Notes: generated by a model from the sequence alone, not told the origin. DNA of 64,000 nucleotides from Pseudomonas sp. B21-040 (GCF_024748695.1 NZ_CP087176.1:3031501-3095500), one strand, 5' to 3'; counted from the stretch's first letter, positions 44,784 through 54,006 are shown. Numbers and translations: made by a program.

Positions 44784-45381
44784 ACATAATGGCGGCTACA
44801 AAGCAAGCTTCCAGCAAGGCATCACCGAAATCGGCTGCATGGCCCACGCCCGCCGCAAGTTTTTCGATCTGCACGCGACGAACAAAAGCCAACTAGCCGA
44901 ACAGGCACTGCACTCAATTGGCGGGTTGTACGAAATTGAACGGCAAGCGCGGGAGATGACCGACGACGATCGCTGGCGAATACGCCAGGAAAAAGCGGCA
45001 CCCCTTATCGACGCACTGCATACCTGGATGTTGGCCCAGCGCGACCTTGTGCCCGAAGGATCGGCTATTGCCAAAGCGCTGGATTACAGCCTCAAGCGCT
45101 GGACGGCACTGACTCGATATGTCGAGGACGGCGCTGTGCCCATAGATAATAACGCGGTCGAAAATCAGATAAGGCCGTGGGCGCTTGGACGCTCGAACTG
45201 GTTGTTCGCCGGGTCGCTTCGCAGCGGCAAGCGGGCAGCTGCGATCATGAGTTTGATCCAGTCGGCGCGCATGAATGGGCATGATCCGTATGCCTATCTC
45301 AAAGATGTGCTGACGCGGCTGCCGACGCAGCGGGCAAGCGATATCGACCAACTGCTGCCGCATCAGTGGATGCCTTCCTGA
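44784..45381 (+). pseudogene. IS66-family transposase (TnpC) 3' fragment, plus strand
   Basis: The C-terminal half of an IS66 TnpC, running from AGYKASFQQG to LLPHQWMPS with motifs GCMAHARRKFF, PIDNNAVENQIRPWALGR and SGKRAAAIMSLIQSA. No start; the N-terminal half and the accessory genes tnpA and tnpB are missing. Its terminal inverted repeat survives just downstream. Lies head to head with the other IS66 fragment. Confidence 0.88.
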
Positions 45382-45391
45382 CTTACACAAG

Positions 45392-45412
45392 GTGAGTTGG
45401 GCGGACGCTTAC
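45392..45412. repeat. Right terminal inverted repeat of the IS66 remnant
   Basis: Reads GTAAGCGTCCGCCCAACTCA on the minus strand, the start typical of IS66-family ends. It lies 10 bases after the TnpC stop and marks the true right end of that element. Confidence 0.75.
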
Positions 45413-45664
45413 GAACCGTCACCGTTCAGAGTTGCCCAACGCGCCTCGTATTCTGATCGGTAGAAACGCCCCAAAGGCCTAGGATATTGAGAGACGGTTT
45501 TATCCACCCTTTTTTACCCAGCCTCCTGCACACTTGGTTTATCGTCGCCGAGACATGCATGCAGCCAAGTTATGAGTTTTTGCATAAAAGCGCATAAAGC
45601 CAGATCTTTAGATTTTTCTGTTGACTACGGCGCGTGAAGGGCAAAATAAATCTAAAATATCTAG

Positions 45665-46012
<348 letters not shown>

Positions 46013-46075
46013 GCCAGTAAAGGCATTACTGCGTTCACAATGCCGTCACTCGATACTTGGATTCTTCAAGGAGCA

Positions 46076-46101
46076 GATTCTGGAGGTTAACATCCAGAAT
46101 C
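46076..46101. repeat. Perfect 9-bp hairpin downstream of deacetylase gene
   Basis: GATTCTGGA/TCCAGAATC with an 8-base loop, about 58 bases after the deacetylase stop. No T-run, so a Rho-dependent end or mRNA stabiliser is as likely as an intrinsic terminator. Confidence 0.45.
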
Positions 46102-46158
46102 CCATCGCATCCCTCTCGCCATTTTTTCTGCTAGTAATTCAAGTCGACCGCTTTGCCG

Positions 46159-46926
46159 CTAGTCCATCTGGACTCGGTCTGCAACTTCGGATGCCGTGAG
46201 TATTTCCAATCGGCTATCCGCCTTGGCCTTTCTGAGCAATCGTTCGATTACTGATAGGTGCTCGTCGTCCACCCCAGACACAAACGCATGGATGATGAAA
46301 GTGATGAGTTCCGCGCCTGCGGCGGCTTGCTCCAACTGTGCACTCCAGTAACTCTCTAGCTGGGCCGGAGTACGCGGGCCATCAGGGTGCATGTAGTACT
46401 GGTAATAGTCGATCAGCGGCCACTGCCATGGCACATTCACAATGCCGCCCTCAAGTAGTCTAGGGGTCATGGTCACTGCGGGGTCTTCGACGCTGCTGTC
46501 GTATACAAGGCCAAGTTTCTGCAGGATTTCCACCGTGTACTTCCCACGTGTACCGCCTGGGGCCCGGAAACCGCGAGGTTCGACGCCAATGTTTCGAAAT
46601 GCCGCCAGTGCATCAATGAGCACGCGCTCGGCGTCGATCCTGTCGAGTTGGTGAAAAACCTCATGAGCCCATCCATGCAGGCCCACCTCGTGGCCGCGCT
46701 TGATCAGTTCAGTAACGTGCTCTGGATGATGCAAAGCATTCCAGCCCTCAATGAAAAAGGTTGCCTTGAGATCCAACGAGTCAAGTAAATCAAGTACGCG
46801 AGGATAACCAAGAACAAGATCTCTATCCTTGGGGTCCGGACCACTCACCTCCCGACGTCCAACTTTCGCAGCGCTTCCCATATTGTCAAAAGTCAGGCAA
46901 AGCACCCCTTTTTTTGTTAGAACCAT
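46159..46926 (-). CDS. Polysaccharide deacetylase (NodB/PuuE-like), TFDN variant
   Basis: A 255-residue cytoplasmic NodB-fold protein. The first motif is TFDN where classical carbohydrate deacetylases have TFDD. The metal-binding HGWAH and the catalytic RAPGG motif are present, and IIHAFVSG supplies the late His. The Asn form is known among PuuE/HP0310-like amidases acting on small molecules. No signal peptide, so a small-molecule amide substrate is more likely than cell wall. Neighbouring genes suggest a place in the catabolic island. Confidence 0.8.
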   Translation of the reverse strand: MVLTKKGVLCLTFDNMGSAAKVGRREVSGPDPKDRDLVLGYPRVLDLLDSLDLKATFFIEGWNALHHPEHVTELIKRGHEVGLHGWAHEVFHQLDRIDAERVLIDALAAFRNIGVEPRGFRAPGGTRGKYTVEILQKLGLVYDSSVEDPAVTMTPRLLEGGIVNVPWQWPLIDYYQYYMHPDGPRTPAQLESYWSAQLEQAAAGAELITFIIHAFVSGVDDEHLSVIERLLRKAKADSRLEILTASEVADRVQMD

Positions 46927-47089
46927 GTCATTACATCCTCTCTTGGGTAACGCTAGGTGATCTTATACCCAGCTACTACTTGAACCGCAATTTACCTAGT
47001 ACAACACGTCGTTGCTGAGCTACTGTTTAAGACCTAATGACTTAGCTGGCTGATCTGCGCTGAAGATCCGCGAATCACCTTGGTTCCAA

Positions 47090-47404
47090 TCAGAAATTTG
47101 CACCTTCCGATTGTCCTTCATGGAAAATTGCTGAACCGATAATTGCTTGGAATTGGGACATAGCAGGCGCCAGCGATTCCGCTATCTGTACTGCTTTTGG
47201 TGTCGGCTCCACGTATTTGCCACGGGGTATGAAAAGACGATCGTCAAATCTACGGCGTAGCTTGCCCAATGAGTTGCTCACGGCAGGCTGAGTGACATTC
47301 AACATCCGAGCGGCGCGGGACACACCTTTTTCCCGGTATACAACCATGAAGGTCACTAAGGCATTGAGATCAAACTTGTAGAAGATCTCCTCATCGAATG
47401 GCAT
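47090..47404 (-). CDS. LysR-type DNA-binding domain only (truncated regulator)
   Basis: A 104-residue protein with a normal LysR N-terminus (residues 8-70, including ALVTFMVVYREKGVSRAA and QPAVSNSLGKLRRRF) and a short linker. It stops before any effector-binding domain. LysR proteins usually have about 300 residues. No remnant of the missing part is visible downstream. It could be dead, or act as an inducer-blind DNA binder. Overlaps the end of the ABM-like gene by 14 bases. Confidence 0.8.
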   Translation of the reverse strand: MPFDEEIFYKFDLNALVTFMVVYREKGVSRAARMLNVTQPAVSNSLGKLRRRFDDRLFIPRGKYVEPTPKAVQIAESLAPAMSQFQAIIGSAIFHEGQSEGANF

Positions 47405-47711
47405 GCACAGGCTCCTCGCAGTTGAAATCGGAGAAACTGTTGAAGCAAATCCTCACACCGTACTTATCGAGTGTTTTTGCTAGGCCTGGGATTTGATCGG
47501 ATTGGAAGTGCCGATCCATCTCGTTCCGATTCGACCAATAGCCGCTTAGTACCCATAAATCTGGTTTGCGGATACTGCGGGCCAGCCCATATGCCAGGCA
47601 TCCAGGAGCATCTCGAAATCGGATTGAAATTTGCGCAACACAACGCTCCAAGCCTACCTCTGCCCATCGAGGAACAGTTTTCTCCAGTATGCTCACCGCT
47701 TTGATCAACAT
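47391..47711 (-). CDS. ABM-like dimeric alpha/beta-barrel protein
   Basis: Start taken at MLIKAVSILEK. The 106-residue protein fits the ferredoxin-like ABM fold (antibiotic biosynthesis monooxygenase/muconolactone isomerase-like): CVAQISIRFRDAPGCLAYGL, DLWVLSGYWSNRNEMDRHF. Such proteins are often small cofactor-free oxygenases or isomerases in aromatic pathways. No catalytic residue can be named. Sits between the FAH-family and LysR-like genes. Confidence 0.65.
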   Translation of the reverse strand: MLIKAVSILEKTVPRWAEVGLERCVAQISIRFRDAPGCLAYGLARSIRKPDLWVLSGYWSNRNEMDRHFQSDQIPGLAKTLDKYGVRICFNSFSDFNCEEPVHAIR

Positions 47712-47974
47712 GGCATCACCTATCAAGGAACCCTGTCGCCAGAATGCTTCAACAGGGCAGCCATCTCGTGGATTATTCCGAGGGCGCTGGCCGTCAGGTC
47801 AACGCCCTCGGTTCGTTGGGTACGAGGCCGGAAGCCGTCAAGCGCATGAGCTCTGACGTGGCAGCAATTGGGGGTGGACAAGCTTCCTGATATCCAAGTC
47901 GCTACCGCATCAGCGAATGCCATCGATATGCTGAAAGATGGTCAGCGCCGAACTCTCGCAAATACGCTCGATGT
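47712..47974. other. Spacer with possible coding remnant
   Basis: About 260 bases between the FAH-family and ABM-like genes. The plus strand shows an open stretch reading LVDYSEGAGRQVNALGSLG and on to IGGGQAS before a stop (about 47736-47885), but without a start. It may be a relic of an unrelated gene; not assigned. Confidence 0.35.
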
Positions 47975-48892
47975 TTATTCTTCGACGATCTCTACGTTGA
48001 GGTGTCCGAGCCCGGTAATTTCCGCTTCGATCTTGTCACCGAGTTTGAGGTAGGTGCCGGTGACGAAACCAACACCTGCCGGCGATCCTGTGAACAGGAG
48101 GTCGCCCGGTTCGAGAGTGAGATGTTGGGATATCGCGGAAATCTGCTCCGCAATCGACCAGATCATTTCACGCGTGTTGGAGTTCTGTTTGAGCTCACCA
48201 TTCACCCATAGTTTGATATCGAGGCTTTCCGGATTGATGTAGCGCGACGGGACGATCTTCGGGCCGAACGGGCTACTGTCGTCGAGGACCTTACCGCCGA
48301 ACAGATCAAACTTCTTCGGATGGCGGTCACTCATTTGCCAGTCGCGAGCAGACAGGTCCAGGCCAATGGCATAGCCGGCCACATGGGACATCGCGTCTTC
48401 AAGCTGGATGCGCTTGCCGCCTTTGCCAATCACTACTGCCAGCTCGACTTCCCAGTCGAGGGCGTTCGACTGGATCGGATAGCGCACCGACTTGCCAGAA
48501 CCCGTCAGCGCGGTGGCGGGCTTGAGGAAGAACAGTGGGTCGAAGTCCTCCTTTCGAAAGTCGGTCATCTTCATGTCTACACGCACGTGATCCCAGTAGT
48601 TCGCGCCGGTCATAATTATCTTCGACGGGAACTGCAGGGGGGTGAGGAAGTCATCGTCCTGTGGGTCGACTTCGAGGGCGCGAACCGGATGGATGCCTTC
48701 CAACAGCTGCAAGGCTAGCGCCAGCAGTTTCGTCTCGTTAGCTTGCCAATTTTTGAAAATCTCGATCAGCCCGCATCCGTGCGGTGGCAGAAGCTCGGGG
48801 GCGACTTCGGCGAGGCTCCAGTATTTGCCGCCCACCTCTATAACTGGAGTGGGCTGGCCTTGATGGCGAATTGTAGATAGGGAGTAGGACAT
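47975..48892 (-). CDS. Fumarylacetoacetate hydrolase (FAH) family protein
   Basis: A 305-residue FAH-fold protein with the metal and catalytic segments DWEVELAVVIGK, GYAIGLDLSARDWQ and PGDLLFTGSPAGVGF. FAH-family enzymes cleave or decarboxylate C-C bonds in acylpyruvates and related ring-cleavage products. Third gene of the operon after the dehydrogenase-kinase and enolase genes, 33 bases from the enolase stop. Substrate unknown; the VOC-family gene under the same operator suggests a ring-cleavage product. Confidence 0.88.
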   Translation of the reverse strand: MSYSLSTIRHQGQPTPVIEVGGKYWSLAEVAPELLPPHGCGLIEIFKNWQANETKLLALALQLLEGIHPVRALEVDPQDDDFLTPLQFPSKIIMTGANYWDHVRVDMKMTDFRKEDFDPLFFLKPATALTGSGKSVRYPIQSNALDWEVELAVVIGKGGKRIQLEDAMSHVAGYAIGLDLSARDWQMSDRHPKKFDLFGGKVLDDSSPFGPKIVPSRYINPESLDIKLWVNGELKQNSNTREMIWSIAEQISAISQHLTLEPGDLLFTGSPAGVGFVTGTYLKLGDKIEAEITGLGHLNVEIVEE

Positions 48893-48925
48893 GATGTGGG
48901 GTCTCCTAAAAGTGGTTCAAACAGG

Positions 48926-50242
48926 CTAGTTGCAAGCCACGTTCTGACGGGTGTTTCTGCCCAGGCCGGCGGCACCGATGAACTCCAGACTTTGGTCTTC
49001 TTCAATGCGCAGCAGCTGGTTGTACTTGGCCAGGCGCTCCGAACTGCGCACTGAGCCGATCTTGATCTGTCCAGCGCCGGTACCCACTGCCAGGTCGGCG
49101 ATGAAAGTGTCCTCAGTTTCTCCAGAACGGGCCGAGACAACGGTGGTGTAGCCCGCGCGCCAGGCGGTTTCCATTGCGTCGAGGGTACCGCTGAGGGTGC
49201 CGTTCTGATTAACCTTTATCAGCACGCCGTTGGCAGCACTGCATTCGATGCCCATCGTAATGCGCTTCTGGTTAGTCACGAATAGGTCATCGCCGATGAC
49301 TTGCACGCCAGGTACTGAGGCCGTGAACGTCTGCCAGTTGAGCCAGTCGTCCTGTTCGAGGGCATCCTCTACCGAAATGATCGGATACCTCCTGACGCAT
49401 TCAGTGATAAAGCTGGCCATCTCTTCCCCACTGAATTGGAAACCGTGGCGGACTAGCTCGTAGCGACCATTAACGAACAATTCGCTGGCTGCAACGTCGA
49501 TGGCGATGGCCATGTCCTGGCCCGGCACTAACCCGGCCGCCTCGAAGGACTGCACCATCAGGTCCAATGCTTCATGCGCATGTTTGAAGCCCGGACTCAG
49601 GCCGCCTTCATCGGCGAGCAGCACGGAGTAGCCCCTATCGGCCAGCAGGCGGGTGGCGCTCACGCGCACACGGGAGATCATTTCCAGTGCTTCGCTGTAA
49701 CTGGAGGCTCCCACAGGTATCGCTAGGAAGTCCTGGAGATCCATTCCGCGCCCCGCATGCGCCCCGCCGCTGAGGATGTTCACCATTGGCAGTGGCAGGC
49801 TCATCGGGCGGCCGCGGCAGAGGCTATTTATGTAGCGGTACAGAGGATTGTGCGAGTGAACGGCAGCGGCACGACATACGGCCATGGATGTGGCCAGTAC
49901 GGCATTGGCACCTAGGCGACTGAGATTGGCTGAGCCGTCCAGCGAAATGAGCAGTCTGTCGATTTGACGCTGGTCCAGTGCGTCCTCGCCCAGCAGTCGG
50001 TCGGCTATCTCACTGCGGACATTGTTCACCGCCTGACCTACTCCTAGGCCATCATACTGACTGGTGTTGTGATCCCGGAGCTCTATGGCTTCATGCCGCC
50101 CTGTGGAGGCGCCGGACGGAACGCAGCTACGACCAAAGCTACCGTCAACGAGCTCCACTTCCGCCTCGACCGTTGGGCGGCCGCGCGAGTCCAAGATCTG
50201 GCGCGCATGCACCCGTGCTATTCGAGAGGCTTTGTAGGTCAC
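48926..50242 (-). CDS. Enolase paralogue with altered active-site positions
   Basis: A 438-residue enolase-superfamily protein clearly related to enolase (GASTGRHEAIELRD, GGAHA, ADEGGLSP, SVEDALEQDDW, GDDLFVTN, LIKVNQNGTL). Compared with yeast enolase, the metal ligands (D249, E292, D319), E212 and K343 are kept, but E168 is replaced by D171 (LQDFL) and H373 by A371 (SARSGETED). H373 contacts substrate phosphate and E168 assists the hydration step, so activity on 2-phosphoglycerate may be weaker or shifted. Starts 4 bases inside the dehydrogenase-kinase gene. Not the housekeeping copy, by context. Confidence 0.88.
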   Translation of the reverse strand: MTYKASRIARVHARQILDSRGRPTVEAEVELVDGSFGRSCVPSGASTGRHEAIELRDHNTSQYDGLGVGQAVNNVRSEIADRLLGEDALDQRQIDRLLISLDGSANLSRLGANAVLATSMAVCRAAAVHSHNPLYRYINSLCRGRPMSLPLPMVNILSGGAHAGRGMDLQDFLAIPVGASSYSEALEMISRVRVSATRLLADRGYSVLLADEGGLSPGFKHAHEALDLMVQSFEAAGLVPGQDMAIAIDVAASELFVNGRYELVRHGFQFSGEEMASFITECVRRYPIISVEDALEQDDWLNWQTFTASVPGVQVIGDDLFVTNQKRITMGIECSAANGVLIKVNQNGTLSGTLDAMETAWRAGYTTVVSARSGETEDTFIADLAVGTGAGQIKIGSVRSSERLAKYNQLLRIEEDQSLEFIGAAGLGRNTRQNVACN

Positions 50243-52155
50243 AGTGCAAACTCCTGCATTAGAGGGAAATATGCTCCAGGTCCATCCTGGGGCTCACAAA
50301 TCATGCTCGTGGCGATCCGGCGTACCGCGGCGGTGTCGAGTCGGTCGAGGTAGTCCACCGGTGAGTCGCCATCGAGCCGCGCCAGGATCAGGCAGCCGAG
50401 AATGCCGACTAGTGCGCAATCGAGTACGGCAGGGCCATCCGCCCTGTACGCCTCAATGAAGGCATGGGCTGTAGCCGCGAGCTGCTGGCGAGGGGCTCCG
50501 AGGATGTGGCTCTTAAGAAGTAGGTGGGACAGGCAGAAGGCCAGGTCGAAACGCGGATCGCCCCAGTGGGCAACTTCGCAGTCGAGCATTACTACGTCAG
50601 CGCCGTCGGCGAGGATATTCTTCGGACTGAAATCGCCATGCACCAAGGCGTCGCGACGCTTGGACATGCCCTCGACGATATTCTGGATCTCCTCGGCCAG
50701 TGAGGGGTTCTTCTGAGCGACGCGATGGAAATACGGCTCTATGCGCAGCGTCTCGAAATAGCTAAGGTCGTCGAAGCGATCGCGAAGATCGTGATCCATT
50801 GCGGAGCGCGCATGCATGGCGCCGAGCAGCGCGCCAACCTTTGTCGCGGTACGGTCGTCAATGTGTCCTGCGAGCAAGTCCTGTTTCCAGTTGCGTAGGC
50901 GCGGCTCGATCAGGCGCATAGCGAAGGAGTTGGTTGCCGTGTCGGTCCACAGTACCTCAGGAACCGCATCTTGGCCGATCAGGTCGGCGATAGCGCATAG
51001 CGCCGCCACCTCGGTCGACGAGCGTGCCGGATCGGATAGCCACTCCGCTGCGACCCGCAATTTTTCCAGCGCCTGCTTAACCACATAGGGTCCGTCTTCA
51101 CCCTGGACCAGGCGGATATCGCTGGCGACCCCACCGGCCAAGCGCTGATCGGCCAGAGAGGATGCGTCCGTGGGCGTGTTACACGGATGCAAGGGCTGCT
51201 CGCCACGCAGGACTCGTACCACCTCCTCGCAGGCGCGGCGACGCAACTCGATCAATGAGGCGTTGGAGAGAAAAGCGATATGCGGGGTGGCAATGACCCG
51301 CGAATGCGCAATGACAACTTCCGGCGGCTGAGGCTCGCCCTCTACGACATCAAGGGCTGCACCTGACAATTTGCCGGAATCCAGGCCACGTAGCAGCGCA
51401 TCGTTGTCGATCAAGCCTCCACGGCTGACGTTTACCAGGAGCGGACGTCTAGTGCAGCAGTCGATGAAGGCATCGTCGACCAGATGATGAGTGGATTCCT
51501 GAAGTGGCAGGTGCAGGACGATCGCATCGGACTGCTGGCGAAGAGTCTGTAGGTCGACGACCTCGACATTGGCTGGAGCCTGCGCTTGAGTCAACCGCGG
51601 CCCATGGGCAAGGACGCGGCAGCCGAATGCTAGGAGCCTGGATGCGGTGGCACGGCCGATCCGTCCAAAACCGATGATACCCACTGTCAGTTCGCTGATG
51701 CGCTCAGGACTGGCGCCTTCGATAGCCCAGGTGGAGGACTTCTTGACCTGGCGGTCGTACTGAACGATACGGCGGAAGTGGGCCAGTAGCAGCGCAACGG
51801 CGTGGTCGGAAACCTCCTGCACACAATAGTCGGGCACATTCGTGACCCATGCGCCGCGCTGAGTGGCGCTATCGACGGCGATATTGTCGAGACCTACGCC
51901 CAGGCGAGCGACGATGCGCAGATTGCGGGGAGACTCGATGGCAGCGGTGGAAACCGGTGCCCAGCAGGTAATGATGGCGGCAGGGTCGGTTCGGGCGATC
52001 AGGGCTTGTACCTCTTCGGCGCTGGTTGCCGTTGCCGGTCCAGTGATCAATTCGATACCCGCCTTGTTGAAGATTGCCTGCTCGACGTCCAGATCGGGCC
52101 AGGGGTGGTCGGTCAGCACGACTCGGTCGCGGCGGGTTTCCTTGTTCGTTGTCAT
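50239..52155 (-). CDS. Fusion of D-2-hydroxyacid dehydrogenase and APH-type kinase
   Basis: Start chosen at MTTNKETRRD, because the mapped promoter and operator (52189-52233) lie inside the longer frame. A 638-residue two-domain protein. Residues 1-325 are a D-2-hydroxyacid dehydrogenase (GFGRIG at 162-167, R245 in NVSRGG, E274, H292 in TPHIA), the family of hydroxypyruvate reductase. Residues 345-638 are a phosphotransferase of the APH/choline-kinase fold (K360, catalytic HGD at 507-509, N513, D525). A natural reading is hydroxypyruvate to D-glycerate to 2- or 3-phosphoglycerate in one polypeptide; that is inference. First gene of the LacI-controlled operon. Confidence 0.88.
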   Translation of the reverse strand: MTTNKETRRDRVVLTDHPWPDLDVEQAIFNKAGIELITGPATATSAEEVQALIARTDPAAIITCWAPVSTAAIESPRNLRIVARLGVGLDNIAVDSATQRGAWVTNVPDYCVQEVSDHAVALLLAHFRRIVQYDRQVKKSSTWAIEGASPERISELTVGIIGFGRIGRATASRLLAFGCRVLAHGPRLTQAQAPANVEVVDLQTLRQQSDAIVLHLPLQESTHHLVDDAFIDCCTRRPLLVNVSRGGLIDNDALLRGLDSGKLSGAALDVVEGEPQPPEVVIAHSRVIATPHIAFLSNASLIELRRRACEEVVRVLRGEQPLHPCNTPTDASSLADQRLAGGVASDIRLVQGEDGPYVVKQALEKLRVAAEWLSDPARSSTEVAALCAIADLIGQDAVPEVLWTDTATNSFAMRLIEPRLRNWKQDLLAGHIDDRTATKVGALLGAMHARSAMDHDLRDRFDDLSYFETLRIEPYFHRVAQKNPSLAEEIQNIVEGMSKRRDALVHGDFSPKNILADGADVVMLDCEVAHWGDPRFDLAFCLSHLLLKSHILGAPRQQLAATAHAFIEAYRADGPAVLDCALVGILGCLILARLDGDSPVDYLDRLDTAAVRRIATSMICEPQDGPGAYFPLMQEFAL

Positions 52156-52188
52156 TTCGGATGCACTCGCTGGGTTGATATCTAATAT

Positions 52189-52233
52189 TGCTAACGATAG
52201 CATAAGATTATGAAAGTGACGCTGGTTCGTCAA
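52189..52233 (-). promoter_or_regulatory. LacI-type operator 1 with its promoter
   Basis: On the minus strand: TTGACG (52233-52228), 17 bp, TAATCT (52210-52205), 2 bp, TGCTATCGTTAGCA (52202-52189). Same design as the other two sites; the transcript should start in the operator, so a bound repressor would block it. Drives the dehydrogenase-kinase, enolase and FAH-family operon. Confidence 0.85.
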
Positions 52234-52378
52234 TACCTGAGCTTTCTCTTGTGTTATAGGCCAGTCCGAGGCATTTCAGGTAACCTTCGGGAATCGATAG
52301 AGTCGATGCCTTTGCAATGCATCTGCGCATTCGATTGCATCAGTGAATGCTGCGAAGAATTTTGAGGGAGGAGAGTCA

Positions 52379-53437
52379 ATGGTCACGGCGAAACAGGTGG
52401 CGGAACAATTGGGAATCGCGGTATCCACTGTCGGCAGAGCGATGTCGGACGATCCGCGCGTCAGCGCCGAAACCAAGGCGCGGGTACGAAAGGCCGCCGA
52501 GCAATTGGGTTATGTAGGTAACACGGCGGCCCGGGTAATGCGTGGCGGCTCGAGTAAACTGATCGGTTTGCTGCTTCCGGACGTCACCAACGATTTCTAC
52601 GCCACCATCGCCCAGGCGTTGTCGGAATGCTGCGATGCGGAGGGCTACCGCCTGATCCTGTCGATACACAACGATGATCGCGAAGTCGAGTTCCGACATA
52701 TCAAAGAGTTGGTGGCCGCGCGCGTTGCGGGCGTCATCGCGGTGCCCACAGCTGCGCCGCGGCGGGAGAGCATTAGCCTTATGCGCACGGTGCCGCACGC
52801 GCAGTTGCTGCGAAGCGTTCCGGCGCTGGCGCCGATTTGTTTCGGCATCGACGACGAGATGGCATTGCGGGAGGCTACTACCCATCTGCTCAATCTCGGC
52901 CATCGGCGCATTGCCTATATCGGCGGCCGCGAGATGCTTTCCACTGGGGCGGCGCGGGTTGCCGGTTTCCGTCGGGCCTACGCCGAGCTAAATATCGATC
53001 GGGATCAGGCAATCGAAAAACTCGGCCAGCCGAACCGGATGTTCGGCGCGCAATCGATGACCGAGTTGCTGCGTGCCAAGCAAAAGCCCACCGCCATCGT
53101 CATGGGTTCCATCCATGCCACGATGGGGGTACTGGAGGTGCTCAGCGAACAACGTATCGCGATACCTGACGAACTGTCTCTCATCGGCTTCGGTGATCCG
53201 TCATGGTTCACTTGGTGGGGGCCGGGGGTGACCACTGTTCGCCCGCCGATGCAGGAACTGGCCACTACCTGCGGGTTGTGGTTTCTGCATCACCTGAAAA
53301 ACCTCGGCAAAAAAAGTACAGGGGACTGTCATAAGGCTATTTCTAGTTCTGCTCTAGTGGTTCGTGGCACGACAGCAGTTGTGACTACGAGCTCGAATGG
53401 CAGGGCAAAGACACCGGCCAAGGCTAGGGTGAGCTGA
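52379..53437 (+). CDS. LacI-family transcriptional regulator
   Basis: Start chosen at MVTAKQVAEQ, which has a GGGAGGAG ribosome site; an upstream ATG adds a leader of no known family. The 352-residue protein has a LacI-type helix-turn-helix (residues 1-50, LGIAVSTVGRAMSDDPRVSA), a hinge and a periplasmic-binding-type ligand domain. LacI proteins bind palindromes with a central CG, exactly the form of the three operators found here. Divergent from the operon it probably controls. The ligand is unknown. Confidence 0.93.
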   Translation: MVTAKQVAEQLGIAVSTVGRAMSDDPRVSAETKARVRKAAEQLGYVGNTAARVMRGGSSKLIGLLLPDVTNDFYATIAQALSECCDAEGYRLILSIHNDDREVEFRHIKELVAARVAGVIAVPTAAPRRESISLMRTVPHAQLLRSVPALAPICFGIDDEMALREATTHLLNLGHRRIAYIGGREMLSTGAARVAGFRRAYAELNIDRDQAIEKLGQPNRMFGAQSMTELLRAKQKPTAIVMGSIHATMGVLEVLSEQRIAIPDELSLIGFGDPSWFTWWGPGVTTVRPPMQELATTCGLWFLHHLKNLGKKSTGDCHKAISSSALVVRGTTAVVTTSSNGRAKTPAKARVS

Positions 53438-53487
53438 TCACCGGCCTCTCTTCATTCGTTGGTTTATAAAAGACCTTTGCCGTACTT

Positions 53488-53510
53488 CGCTGGTCATGCC
53501 ATGACCAGCG
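53488..53510. repeat. Perfect 11-bp palindrome after the LacI-type gene
   Basis: CGCTGGTCATG and CATGACCAGCG around one central base. No T-run follows, so it may be a protein-binding site or Rho-linked structure rather than a plain terminator. Confidence 0.6.
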
Positions 53511-53779
53511 CCTCCAAGCTACCAATTTTTCGATCGTTAGCAAAATTTCTTCATCAAGAAGCTTGCTGACACGTTTGCCTGCGTTCGTGCATCGGTAGCT
53601 TTTCGGCTCTCTCTGCCCATCACTAAGTATCGTTGAGCGCGCCGTCTAGTCATCCTGGCGATTGCTTAAAGCATTGTTTTTGCTTGGCTTCCATATCTTT
53701 AGCTGGCTCGGTCCGCGAATCGTGTTCAAACATTTGACTTTCTGAGTGGGGCCTTTCACCGCGTACGCAAATTTTGTGT

Positions 53780-53824
53780 TGACGGTCTCTGAGCTGTCTT
53801 TTAGTCTATTGCTATCGATAGCAT
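53780..53824 (+). promoter_or_regulatory. LacI-type operator 2 with its promoter
   Basis: TTGACG (53780-53785), 17 bp, TAGTCT (53803-53808), 2 bp, TGCTATCGATAGCA (53811-53824), a perfect palindrome with central CG. Drives the DUF1302-DUF1329-Ycf48-MMPL run and, by short spacing, probably PEP carboxylase. Confidence 0.85.
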
Positions 53825-54006
53825 TTATCTGCTTAATACGTGCTTTCGATCGTGAGCTTGCGCAGGTGTGGAGGCATCGAATTCCCGGGAGTAGGAAGCT
53901 TTAGAAGTGGATTTCGAGGTGGTGGCCTGCTGGATATGCGAAAGAGGCGCAGCGGGCTAGCTAGGTGAGCGTGCACAACAACTACAAGAAAAAGAGGTGT
54001 GTCAGC

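Larger units (their letters stand above)
53438..54006. other. Intergenic region with palindrome and promoter 2
   Basis: About 570 bases between the LacI-type gene and the DUF1302 gene. It holds a perfect 11-bp palindrome (53488-53510), promoter/operator 2 (53780-53824) and a leader of about 190 bases. No ORF with a ribosome site or family resemblance was found. Confidence 0.6.
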
